Positions 52,349-61,071 of a stretch of 64,000 nucleotides of DNA are shown piece by piece (the first letter of the stretch is position 1; each line of letters opens with the position of its first letter). A program made the position numbers and the translations under genes. This stretch comes from JAYEPK01 sp048569615 (lineage in GTDB: Archaea; Thermoplasmatota; Penumbrarchaeia; Penumbrarchaeales; Penumbrarchaeaceae), in assembly GCA_048569615.1 (NCBI GenBank), contig JBLIRK010000001.1, forward strand, positions 117,179 to 181,178, written 5' to 3'. Under the pieces are notes generated by a model. That model searched no databases. It saw nothing but the letters and a program-made list of their open reading frames with translations, and was not told the origin of the DNA.

Positions 52349-55300
52349 ATGAGATATAATGCCGTAGTGATATCTGCAATTATACTACTGATCAGCTCAT
52401 TCTTATATATTCCTGATAGTCATTCGATCACAACGGATGCGGGTCTATCAACTAGAGGTATCGAAGATTGGAGAACGTATTTCAATATCTCCGATCTAAA
52501 ATCAGCCTCTTTTTATGGGGAAGCGGCCGGCGACAATTCAGGGTATTCTGTGACCAATGCAGGAGATGTCAACGGAGACGGTTACGACGACATACTGATC
52601 GGAGCTATTTACAGCGATGAGGCCGCTGAAATGGCAGGCAAGACATATCTCATATTCGGGAGGGCCTCCGGCTTTTCGATGGATATGGGCCTCTCACTAG
52701 CTGATGCGTCCTTTACAGGCGAGACCGCCTATGATTGGTCAGGATCTTCATTATCCGGTGCAGGAGATGTCAACGGAGACGGATTCGATGACATCCTGAT
52801 CGGAGCCCACAGGAACGGAGAGGGCAGCAACGATGCAGGGCAGACGTATCTGATATTCGGCAAAGCATCAGGATGGTCCATGGATACCAGCCTCTCTTTG
52901 GCAGATGCATCATTCATAGGTGAAACATCCGGAGATCAGTCTTCGATCTCCTTATCGGGAGCCGGTGATGTGAACGGAGATGGATTCGATGACTTCCTCA
53001 TTGGAGCTCAGAATAATGACGAGGGAGGCGGTACGGCAGGGCAGACGTATCTGATATTCGGCAAGGCTTCAGGATGGTCCATGGATACCAGCCTCTCGTC
53101 GGCAGATGCGTCATTCATAGGTGAAGCTGCTTCCGATATGTCCGGGTATTCAGTTTCCGGTGCCAAAGACGTGAATGGAGATGGATTCGATGACTTCCTC
53201 ATAGGCGCATACGGGAACGACGAAGGCGGTGACAGAGCTGGCAAGACCTATCTGGTATTCGGGAAATCCACCGGTTGGGGGATGGATGCAAGTCTCTCAT
53301 CGGCTGATTCGTCCTTCATTGGCACAGCACCCTTGGATTTCTCCGGATCTTCCCTTTCTTGTATGGGGGATGTGAACGGGGATGGATTCGATGACTTCCT
53401 CATTGGTGCTTATAAGAACAACAAAGGTGGCCCTGAATCAGGCCTGACCCATCTCATTTTCGGTAAATCCACGGGTTGGTCGAAGGATGCTGATCTCAGC
53501 ATTTCAAGCATGTCGATCGTCGGTGAGGCAGCATCGGATTGGTGCGGATTCTCAGTATCAGGCGCAGGTGATCTGAACGGAGACGGGTTTGATGATCTGC
53601 TCATCGGGGCTCATCAGAACGATGAGAATGGCGATGGAACAGGCCAAACTTACCTGATATTCGGATGGTCCACCTATTGGGTAATGGATAAGAACCTTAC
53701 GAATTCCGACGCGTCCTTCATCGGAGAGGCTGCAGATGATTGGTCCGGGGTTTCCGTATCGGGAGCCGGTGATGTGAACGGAGACGGTTACAACGACCTA
53801 CTCATCGGAGCATCAGGAAATTCCGAAGGTGGATCCTGGTCAGGACAGACATATCTGATCTTCGGTAAAACCTCGGGATGGTCAACGGATATGAACTCTG
53901 CCAATGCGGACGCATCATTCATCGGAGAGTTAGCCGCGGATTACTCCGGAACATCCGTCTCCCGTGCTGGTGACGTGAACGGGGACGGTTTCGACGACTT
54001 CTTGATAGGAGCCTACCAGAACGATGAGAGCGATACCATGGCAGGCCAGACATATCTGATCTTCGGTAAAACCTCGGGATGGTCAATGGATAACACCCTC
54101 TCATCGGTCGATGCGTCATTCCTAGGCGAAGCTTCAATTGATTATTCTGGGTTTTCCGTATCTGATGCAGGTGATGTGAACGGCGATGGTCTTGATGACT
54201 TCCTAATAGGAGCATACCTCAATGCTGAAGGGGGAGCCGAATCAGGCCAGACATATCTGATCTTCGGTAAAGCCTCGGGATGGTCGAGGGATACAAGCCT
54301 GTCAAATGCCGATGCATCATTCATCGGAGAGGCTGATTACGATTGGTCCGGGTTTTGCTTATCGGGTGCTGGTGACGTGAACGGAGACGGATTCAGCGAC
54401 ATAGTCATCGGAGCGAAATATAACGATGAAGGGGGAGCCGAATCAGGCCAGACGTATCTGATATTCGGTAAAGCCTCGGGATGGTCCATGGATACGAGCC
54501 TTTCAAATGCCGATGCTTCTTTTATCGGTGAGGCCGTTGGTGATAGATCTGGAACTTCCGTATCAGGCGCAGGAGATGTGAACGGAGACGGATTCGACGA
54601 CATTCTGATAGGAGCTGATCATAACGATGAGGGGGGAGCTGAAGCAGGCCAGACATATCTGATCTTCGGTAAAGCCTCGGGATGGTCCATGGATACGAGC
54701 CTTTCATCAGCTGATGGATCATTCATAGGCGAAGCTTCTATTGATTATTCCGGGTATTCCACATCTGATGCAGGTGATGTCAATGGTGATGGTTTCCACG
54801 ATTTCATTATAGGAGCATACGGTAACGATGAGGGGGGTGCTGAAGCAGGCCAGACATATCTGATCTTCGGTAAAACTTCGGGATGGGTGCAGGATGTGAA
54901 CTTATCCTCATCTGACGCATCGTTCATTGGTGAGTTTGGATTGGATCAATCCGGGAATTCCGTATCAGGTACAGGAGATGTGAACGGAGACGGATTCGAC
55001 GATATTCTGATAGGAGCTGATCATAATGATGAGGGGGGTGCTGAAGCAGGCCAGACATATCTGATCTTCGGAGGAGGAAGGGGGCCCTATTTGGTACTGG
55101 ACAATGATCATATGAAAGCCCAGATGGCCAATGGTACCTTGAGAGGGGACCTTGAGATCAGGTGGGATGCAAACTACCTTGAAGATCTTATCAACCTTGA
55201 GGTGAGCATTTACTACCAGAAAGGATCGGAGCAGAAAGAACCGATAATAGAAAAAACCACCAACAGCGGGACCTACATCTGGAACACGAGCTATCCGAGG

Positions 55301-57181
55301 GTTCCCGACGGAGATGGATATTCGATATCGATCGAAGCCAGGAATTCGAAAGGCATATCAAGAACCGCAAGGACAAATTTCCGTTTCGAGATAAATAATC
55401 CGGACCCTCCAAGCCTTTCGATATTAACACCTCTGCAGTATCAGGTAGTCAGCCGATCCTTTGTTATCGAATGGGATGCAATGGACGGAGAAGATAGACC
55501 CGAGGATCTCTCCATTGATATCTGGATATCGGAAGATGACGGTGAAAGTTATTCGCTTCTCATCAATGATACCGAAAATACCGGTACATATCTTTTCAAT
55601 TCGATCGACTACCCGGATGGTGAGATGTATAGGTTGAGGCTGGTAGCAAAGGATACTGACGGAATGATCAATCGATCCGTGTCGGATAGATTTCTCATTA
55701 AGAACCGGCCTAGTGCCCTTATCATAAAACCTGAGGAAGGCGAGGTCATTTCCGGCCTGTATGAGGTGCTTTGGGATGCAGATGACCCTCAAGATCAGAA
55801 AAACGAACTGTCAGTGGATATACTTTTGATAGATGGAGGGAATTCCAGCTTAACTGTAGCGGATGATGTGAATAATACCGGATACTTTCAATTCGATTCA
55901 ATAAAATACAGAGATAGCGATGGCTATCGATTGATGATCAACATCACGGACACGGATGACGTCACAACCTCCATTCTATCCGGTAATTTCTCGATATTCA
56001 ACAATGACGATCCATCGGTCGAGTTCATCACTCCCATTGAGAATCAAACATTGAGGGGGATTTTCGAGGTGACCTGGTCATCGGAGGACCAGGAGAGCGA
56101 ACCGGATGAGATGACCTTTGCTCTGTATTACAGGTTCGGGGAATTCTCTCTATGGAACGAACTCGCAAGGAACCAGATAAATTCAGGTTCATTTTCACTT
56201 GATACCCTTAGTCTCATCGAAGGAGATGGCGGATATGAATTGCAGATAATCATGGAGGACCCGAACGGAGGTATTTCAAAACCGGATTTCATCAATTTTT
56301 TCGTATATAATCCTGATCCTCCCGTGATCGATCCATCCTACATGAAAGGACCTGTCAAACCGGTCAGGAATGGAGAAGCATTCTTCGAATGGAGGGCAAG
56401 TGATCCCGATCCTGGCGAAACGCAGAACCTCAGAGCGTGGATCCTCATCTCACCCGACAATGAGACATGGGAGGAGATGGCAGCCGGAATTCCGAATGAA
56501 AATGAATACACGATGAACGTTTCGGATCTGGAGGACAGGCCGTACTTCGTGAAGATCCGTGTCTCGGATTGTCAACCGGGTGAGGACAATCTGACAACCG
56601 AGGCCCATTTCCCCCGGCAGATGATCGTCAACAACATCAATGATCCTCCGACGATAGAACTCTTGAGTGAGATCTCGGCCGAGGAGATATATTCCAAGGA
56701 GATAACATTCCGGTGGACCTCATCGGATCCGGACGGTGATCCTTTATCCTACACCCTTTATTACAGAGCTAAAGGTGAAAATGAATGGAAGATGATACCC
56801 GGAGCATTTCAATTGACGGAGACCAATTTCACATGGAACATAAGCGCCCTCCAGGAAGGATACTATCAGGTGAAGATAGTAGCCAAAGAAACCACATCCA
56901 CCGGGATAGAAGCTGAGATAGAGACGATCGAGTTCTATGTCAAACCTGTGCTTCTTGACCTGGGAAATGATGACCATGAGGTCACTGTGAATTATGGCAT
57001 GCTGATGGCAATATCTGCCGGGATAGTAGTCCTGATAATTGTTATCGTTTGGCTCCTGTTTTTATATGCTAAGAAAAGGAGAGCCTATTCTGAACTTGAA
57101 AAAGAAGAATTTCAGGAAGAAAGCCCATCGGAAAAGGAGGAGGAGATATCGAACTTGGGTGAGGAAACGGCAGAGGAATGA
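52349..57181 (+). CDS. Giant FG-GAP/integrin-alpha-like propeller protein with Ig-like repeats and membrane anchor
   Basis: This 1610-residue surface protein has a signal peptide (about 1-26) followed by 13 tandem repeats of about 67 residues (residues about 55-905), each with a calcium-loop 'GDVNGDGFDDxLIGA' and a 'GQTYLIFGKASGW' strand, the FG-GAP pattern of integrin-like beta propellers. Six Ig-like repeats follow (about 915-1530), the same module as in the protein at 760-3474. One helix (about 1553-1575) and a charged Glu/Lys-rich tail of about 35 residues end it. The repeats are also strongly conserved at DNA level. Calcium-dependent adhesion is the likely role by analogy. The blade number (13) does not divide into standard seven-bladed propellers. 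Confidence 0.87.
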   Translation: MRYNAVVISAIILLISSFLYIPDSHSITTDAGLSTRGIEDWRTYFNISDLKSASFYGEAAGDNSGYSVTNAGDVNGDGYDDILIGAIYSDEAAEMAGKTYLIFGRASGFSMDMGLSLADASFTGETAYDWSGSSLSGAGDVNGDGFDDILIGAHRNGEGSNDAGQTYLIFGKASGWSMDTSLSLADASFIGETSGDQSSISLSGAGDVNGDGFDDFLIGAQNNDEGGGTAGQTYLIFGKASGWSMDTSLSSADASFIGEAASDMSGYSVSGAKDVNGDGFDDFLIGAYGNDEGGDRAGKTYLVFGKSTGWGMDASLSSADSSFIGTAPLDFSGSSLSCMGDVNGDGFDDFLIGAYKNNKGGPESGLTHLIFGKSTGWSKDADLSISSMSIVGEAASDWCGFSVSGAGDLNGDGFDDLLIGAHQNDENGDGTGQTYLIFGWSTYWVMDKNLTNSDASFIGEAADDWSGVSVSGAGDVNGDGYNDLLIGASGNSEGGSWSGQTYLIFGKTSGWSTDMNSANADASFIGELAADYSGTSVSRAGDVNGDGFDDFLIGAYQNDESDTMAGQTYLIFGKTSGWSMDNTLSSVDASFLGEASIDYSGFSVSDAGDVNGDGLDDFLIGAYLNAEGGAESGQTYLIFGKASGWSRDTSLSNADASFIGEADYDWSGFCLSGAGDVNGDGFSDIVIGAKYNDEGGAESGQTYLIFGKASGWSMDTSLSNADASFIGEAVGDRSGTSVSGAGDVNGDGFDDILIGADHNDEGGAEAGQTYLIFGKASGWSMDTSLSSADGSFIGEASIDYSGYSTSDAGDVNGDGFHDFIIGAYGNDEGGAEAGQTYLIFGKTSGWVQDVNLSSSDASFIGEFGLDQSGNSVSGTGDVNGDGFDDILIGADHNDEGGAEAGQTYLIFGGGRGPYLVLDNDHMKAQMANGTLRGDLEIRWDANYLEDLINLEVSIYYQKGSEQKEPIIEKTTNSGTYIWNTSYPRVPDGDGYSISIEARNSKGISRTARTNFRFEINNPDPPSLSILTPLQYQVVSRSFVIEWDAMDGEDRPEDLSIDIWISEDDGESYSLLINDTENTGTYLFNSIDYPDGEMYRLRLVAKDTDGMINRSVSDRFLIKNRPSALIIKPEEGEVISGLYEVLWDADDPQDQKNELSVDILLIDGGNSSLTVADDVNNTGYFQFDSIKYRDSDGYRLMINITDTDDVTTSILSGNFSIFNNDDPSVEFITPIENQTLRGIFEVTWSSEDQESEPDEMTFALYYRFGEFSLWNELARNQINSGSFSLDTLSLIEGDGGYELQIIMEDPNGGISKPDFINFFVYNPDPPVIDPSYMKGPVKPVRNGEAFFEWRASDPDPGETQNLRAWILISPDNETWEEMAAGIPNENEYTMNVSDLEDRPYFVKIRVSDCQPGEDNLTTEAHFPRQMIVNNINDPPTIELLSEISAEEIYSKEITFRWTSSDPDGDPLSYTLYYRAKGENEWKMIPGAFQLTETNFTWNISALQEGYYQVKIVAKETTSTGIEAEIETIEFYVKPVLLDLGNDDHEVTVNYGMLMAISAGIVVLIIVIVWLLFLYAKKRRAYSELEKEEFQEESPSEKEEEISNLGEETAEE
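52500..55080 (+). repeat. Thirteen tandem repeats of about 200 bp inside the FG-GAP gene
   Basis: Units recur about every 200 bases around a GATGTGAACGGAGACGGATT-like core and a CAGACATATCTGATCTTCGG-like core. Units in the second half (from about 53830) are the most alike, which suggests recent unequal recombination. Confidence 0.85.
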
Positions 57182-57402
57182 TCTCAAGAATTTGAGCAGG
57201 TACCTCTGACAAATGCCAATTCGTAAAATAAAAGCAAATGTGGTTAGTGTCGGGGAGAATATCTGTAGCAACTCCAGAAACACAAATGATTTAGAAAAAA
57301 TCTTTAGAATCTTTCGAATACCTTCAGGAGAGACGATAAGGAGCATAGGAAAAAGGTTCGACATCCAAACGCAGCGCAAAATGATCATGGTTATTGTTTT
57401 TT
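57182..57402. other. Spacer between convergent FG-GAP and aminotransferase genes
   Basis: This 221-base AT-rich stretch lies between two convergent genes. Small open frames run through it on both strands, but none has a ribosome binding site or recognisable product. It probably holds the transcript ends. Confidence 0.5.
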
Positions 57403-58584
57403 TCAGAGGACCTCCCTGATCCTCTCAACAGCCTTCTGGATATTCTCCACTGAGGTCGGATAGCTGAACCTGAGATACCCTTCGCCGTTATTTCCGAATG
57501 ACGGCCCCGGAAGAGTTGCAACACCAGCTTCTTCCAGCAGTTTATCCGCTAGTTCCTGACTTGAAAGACCTGTCCCGGTGATGTTCGGCCATGCGTAGAA
57601 AGCTCCCTTAGGAGGCAGACATGAGAATCCCTCCACGGTATTCAGGCCATCAACGATCGCCCTCCTTCTTTCGGAGAATCGCTGCATCATCTCCCTGAGA
57701 AATGATTGGTCGCCTCTCAAAGCTTCCACAGCTGCTTTTTGAACAAAGGATGTGGTGCACGATATCGCATTAATGGAAAGAAGGTTCATCCTGGCTATGA
57801 AATCCTTTGGGCCAATGGCGTAACCGATCCTCCAACCGGTCATGGAATATGATTTGGAAAGGCCGTCCAGAAGTACAGTTCGCTCCCGGGCCTGATCGTA
57901 TGATGCCGGGGAGGAAAATTCCGCTTCATCGTATAGCATTTTCGAATAAATCTCATCGGTCAGCAAATATGTATCATGTTCCTCAGCTATCTCTGCGATC
58001 TCCTTGATCTCCTCCGGTTTGATGACCGAGCCTGTTGGATTCTGGGGTGAATTGATGATGATGAGCTTAGTTTTCCCGGTGATCCTTTCCCTAATATGGT
58101 CGGGGCTCATCCTGAAATCGTTTTTCTCCAAGAGGGGAATTGGAATGCCCTTGGCTCCGATATACCTGATGACGGATCTATAGGTCGGAAATCCAGGATC
58201 CGGATATATCACCTCATCTCCCGGATCGATGAGTCCCGTCATAGAGAAGAATATTCCCGGTTTGCACCCTGGTAGAACTAGGATCTGGTCAAGGTCTGGC
58301 TTAAATCCCCGGGTTCTTTTGATGTCCTCCGCGATCGCCTCCTTCAATTCCGGTATGCCGTCAGCGGATACATATTTCGTGAACTTTTCATCCAGAGCTT
58401 TCTTTACTGCTTCCACGACTGGTCCGGGTGTTGGAAAGTCGGGCTCGCCGATCTCAAAATGGATTATGTCCCTGCCCTTTCTCTCAAGCTCTTTCGCCCT
58501 GGCTAATACCGTGAACGCGCCCTCGCCCAGGATATCATACATACCTCTTGCCATAAGTTTCACATCTCTCACTCCCATCTCCAT
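57403..58584 (-). CDS. Class I/II pyridoxal-phosphate aminotransferase (aspartate aminotransferase-like)
   Basis: This 393-residue enzyme is of fold type I. Landmarks are 'FEIGEPDFPTP' near the N-terminus, 'VSADGIPELKEAIA', 'IINSPQNPTGSVI' with the Asn that contacts the cofactor, 'LLTDEIYSKMLYD' with the ring-binding Asp, the Schiff-base Lys in 'DGLSKSYSMTGWRIGY', and the substrate-carboxylate Arg in 'GEGYLRFSYPTS'. This subgroup (AspB type) in archaea acts on aspartate, aromatic amino acids or alanine; specificity is not certain. The start at 58584 lacks a clear ribosome binding site; a TATA-like GATATATATTC on the minus strand near 58630-58640 would support it. It faces away from the HSDH-containing operon. 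Confidence 0.92.
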   Translation of the reverse strand: MEMGVRDVKLMARGMYDILGEGAFTVLARAKELERKGRDIIHFEIGEPDFPTPGPVVEAVKKALDEKFTKYVSADGIPELKEAIAEDIKRTRGFKPDLDQILVLPGCKPGIFFSMTGLIDPGDEVIYPDPGFPTYRSVIRYIGAKGIPIPLLEKNDFRMSPDHIRERITGKTKLIIINSPQNPTGSVIKPEEIKEIAEIAEEHDTYLLTDEIYSKMLYDEAEFSSPASYDQARERTVLLDGLSKSYSMTGWRIGYAIGPKDFIARMNLLSINAISCTTSFVQKAAVEALRGDQSFLREMMQRFSERRRAIVDGLNTVEGFSCLPPKGAFYAWPNITGTGLSSQELADKLLEEAGVATLPGPSFGNNGEGYLRFSYPTSVENIQKAVERIREVL

Positions 58585-58680
58585 AATTTTTTAGACAGAA
58601 AACTCCAGGATCGGATTATTCCTCCCTTCGAATATATATCTTCGCAGAGTAGGTTTTACCCATATCTTCACATATCATTT

Positions 58681-58724
58681 TATCCTTTGATGTAGATAAA
58701 GGATAATAAGTTTTTTTTTGGAGG
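58681..58724 (+). promoter_or_regulatory. Leader dyad, T tract and ribosome binding site before the unknown-HSDH-AOR operon
   Basis: TATCCTTT (58681-58688) and AAAGGATA (58698-58705) form a perfect 8-9-8 inverted repeat. Nine T residues (58711-58719) and then GGAGG (58720-58724) precede ATG 58731. The dyad may be an operator, or the stem plus T tract may act as a leader terminator; the sequence alone does not decide. Confidence 0.5.
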
Positions 58725-58730
58725 TTTGTC

Positions 58731-60005
58731 ATGGAAGCGACACGAGAGATGTTAAGGATATCCCAGGATCGAATGGATGAGATCAACAAATTCTTGATGG
58801 ATCCGAACAATGAATTAGTGAACGATCTATTGGAACTGATAGAGAAATACGGCGGAGTGGATGAGATCAAACGGAAAGCAGAGGAGAGCGGAAATTTGGA
58901 GAATCTCCTATCTCGACTTGAAAAAAAGAAACCCGAATACGCAAGAGACATTCAATGGCTGATCCAAAAGAGGAACGAGGGGGCGTTCATATCCGTTAAG
59001 GATTTCCGACGAAAGGTGTTGGGAGACAGGATGGACTCCATGACTTTCAAGGACGATTACGCAGTTACCCTTGAGATAAGCGCGTGCCAGTACTTCGAAT
59101 GCTTTATGACCGAGGCAAGACAGGCCGTGGAGAAACAAGAGCTTATGCCGGGACGCTTCATCCGGGTGCGGGCCATGAAAGAGCAGGAGGAGGACGGCGA
59201 CCTCCTAGCCGTTGCTGCCGCGATGAAGGTGCTCGGAGCGAGTTGGTGCGAAACGCTCGATACCAAGGGCACCGACGGTTCCAATGTTCACCTTGGCGGT
59301 CCCGAAACGATAACGGGTTATTTCGGGGGAGTAGGCCAACCCAATGAACATGCAATCCAATGGCTTGACGAGTTCCTTTACTACCACACTAACTATGGTA
59401 TCAAGCAGGTTCTGAATGTCAACGGAGGCACTATCCTGGCAGCATATATGCTCCATAAATTGGGAATTGACGTGGAGTTCAAGATATCCGTCTTCATGGG
59501 AAATGACAATCCTTATTCGGTCTTCTGGACGATAATGACCGCGAAGCTCTTCAGCAGAGATGACGGAACAACACCTCTCATAGGTTTCAACTATTCGAAC
59601 TCGGTTAACAACGAAACTATCCTGGCTTCCTCTGCCATCCGAAAGGCATTGAACTTCGAAAAGAACATACGGTTCGAGCACCACATATTGGAGACATGGA
59701 AGAGTATCGTCGTGCAGCCGTATGATAGAAGGAATGAACTTCTGGAGGTTGCTGACAAGGTCCCCAACATCGCTGCCAAGCACGAAGGCGGCGAAATTGA
59801 TGTTGAGATGACCAGGGAGCATCCATCGGACATACTGGATTACTTTGTCAAGAGGTCGGATATTGAAGAAACAAAGGGTTTGTCGAACGCCATGAAACAG
59901 AATTATTTGGACAAGCATCAATCGATCAACAATACGGCAAAAGCCCTCACCGAAAAAGGACTATCATTCATTGCAGCTCCCAATCTGCATCATGCAAAGA
60001 GGTGA
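58731..60005 (+). CDS. Unrecognised 424-residue cytoplasmic protein, first gene of HSDH-AOR operon
   Basis: I do not recognise this protein. It has no signal or membrane helix. Residues about 1-95 are helical and highly charged; the rest (about 100-420) looks like a compact alpha/beta enzyme with motif-like stretches 'SACQYFECFMTEARQAVE', 'DTKGTDGSNVHLGGPET', 'QVLNVNGGTILAAYMLH', 'VFMGNDNPYSVFW' and 'GFNYSNSVNNETILASS', which read as conserved active-site loops. Cysteines are few (about three). GGAGG precedes the ATG. It lies six bases upstream of homoserine dehydrogenase and so is very likely co-transcribed with it and the AOR enzyme; a metabolic role near aspartate semialdehyde/homoserine is inferred from context only. 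Confidence 0.8.
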   Translation: MEATREMLRISQDRMDEINKFLMDPNNELVNDLLELIEKYGGVDEIKRKAEESGNLENLLSRLEKKKPEYARDIQWLIQKRNEGAFISVKDFRRKVLGDRMDSMTFKDDYAVTLEISACQYFECFMTEARQAVEKQELMPGRFIRVRAMKEQEEDGDLLAVAAAMKVLGASWCETLDTKGTDGSNVHLGGPETITGYFGGVGQPNEHAIQWLDEFLYYHTNYGIKQVLNVNGGTILAAYMLHKLGIDVEFKISVFMGNDNPYSVFWTIMTAKLFSRDDGTTPLIGFNYSNSVNNETILASSAIRKALNFEKNIRFEHHILETWKSIVVQPYDRRNELLEVADKVPNIAAKHEGGEIDVEMTREHPSDILDYFVKRSDIEETKGLSNAMKQNYLDKHQSINNTAKALTEKGLSFIAAPNLHHAKR

Positions 60006-60011
60006 ATTAAC

Positions 60012-61037
60012 ATGAAAATAGCGTTTGCTGGATTTGGTGTTGTGGGTCGTGGATTATCTGATCTGCTCCTGGAAAAGAGGGAGGATCTATCCTCTCAATA
60101 CGGTCTTGAATGGGAGGTCGTTGCAGTCTCAGACATGCTAAAGGGCTCGGTGATGGATCCCTCGGGACTCGACCTGGCGGCTCTGTTGAAATTGGCGGAT
60201 GAAGGAAAGAGCCTTGAATTGATCGACGCCCCGATAAAGGGATTCAACGTTCTGGAGATGATAGAGAGATCAGGTGCGGATGTTCTGGTAGAGGTTACAT
60301 ACACCGACATCAGAACGGGGGAGCCGGCCACAGCGCACATCAAAAAAGCCCTGGAGAAAGGGATGCATGTCGTCACCACAAACAAAGGTCCCATCGCCCT
60401 CAATTACAGGAACTTGTCCTCGATCTCCAAAGATAATGATGTGATGTTGTTGTTCGAAGGAACAGTGATGAGCGGCACGCCTGTTCTGAATTTGATAAGG
60501 GAGAACCTAGCCGGAAATCACATATCCGAGATCAAAGGAATTTTTAACGGCACAACCAACTATATATTATCCAAAATGGAGGACGGGCTTTCATACGAAG
60601 AAGCGTTGAGAAAGGCACAGGAACTTGGATATGCAGAGGCAGTGCCGGACGCCGACGTATTGGGTTGGGATGCTCTTGCCAAGGTCACCATATTATCCAA
60701 TGTAGTGTTTGGAGCCGAAGTCAAACCCTTCGACAATCCCTGTGAAGGGATCACAAAGATCACTTCAGAAGATATCACCAGGGCAAAGAGCAATGGGAAG
60801 CGCTACAAACTGATCGGAAAGGTATGGAGGGAGGGAGAAAAGGTCAAAGGTTCTGTAGCCCCGGAGGAGATTGAACTTACGCACCCTCTCGCCGGTGTCA
60901 TGGGGGCGGTCAACGCGGCGACGATAACCACGGATGCCCTGGGTGATATTACGATCGTCGGGGCAGGCGCCGGCCGAAGGGAAACGGGTTATTCCCTCTT
61001 CATAGATATCATTGACATCCATCGAAAAATGGGATGA
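60012..61037 (+). CDS. Homoserine dehydrogenase
   Basis: This 341-residue NAD(P)-dependent enzyme reduces aspartate semialdehyde to homoserine for threonine and methionine synthesis. It has the N-terminal Rossmann motif 'FAGFGVVGRGLSDLL', 'VVTTNKGPIAL', the family signature region 'GIFNGTTNYILSKMEDG' with 'EAVPDADVLGWDALAK' (catalytic Lys/Asp), and a C-terminal 'GAVNAATITTDALG' stretch. There is no ACT domain, as is usual in archaea. It starts six bases after the unknown gene and ends 34 bases before the AOR start. No aspartokinase or threonine genes lie beside it. Confidence 0.95.
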   Translation: MKIAFAGFGVVGRGLSDLLLEKREDLSSQYGLEWEVVAVSDMLKGSVMDPSGLDLAALLKLADEGKSLELIDAPIKGFNVLEMIERSGADVLVEVTYTDIRTGEPATAHIKKALEKGMHVVTTNKGPIALNYRNLSSISKDNDVMLLFEGTVMSGTPVLNLIRENLAGNHISEIKGIFNGTTNYILSKMEDGLSYEEALRKAQELGYAEAVPDADVLGWDALAKVTILSNVVFGAEVKPFDNPCEGITKITSEDITRAKSNGKRYKLIGKVWREGEKVKGSVAPEEIELTHPLAGVMGAVNAATITTDALGDITIVGAGAGRRETGYSLFIDIIDIHRKMG

Positions 61038-61071
61038 AAGTTCAAATTATCAAAGGGAAGATGGTGGTAGA

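Noticed and set aside
52500..55080. Regular repeats considered as a CRISPR array or satellite
   Set aside because: Units are about 200 bp, in frame, and code for FG-GAP blades; there is no short repeat/unique spacer pattern.
57213..57419. 68-codon frame between the FG-GAP and aminotransferase genes
   Set aside because: No ribosome binding site, overlaps the aminotransferase end, and a competing minus-strand frame of similar length exists; most likely untranslated.
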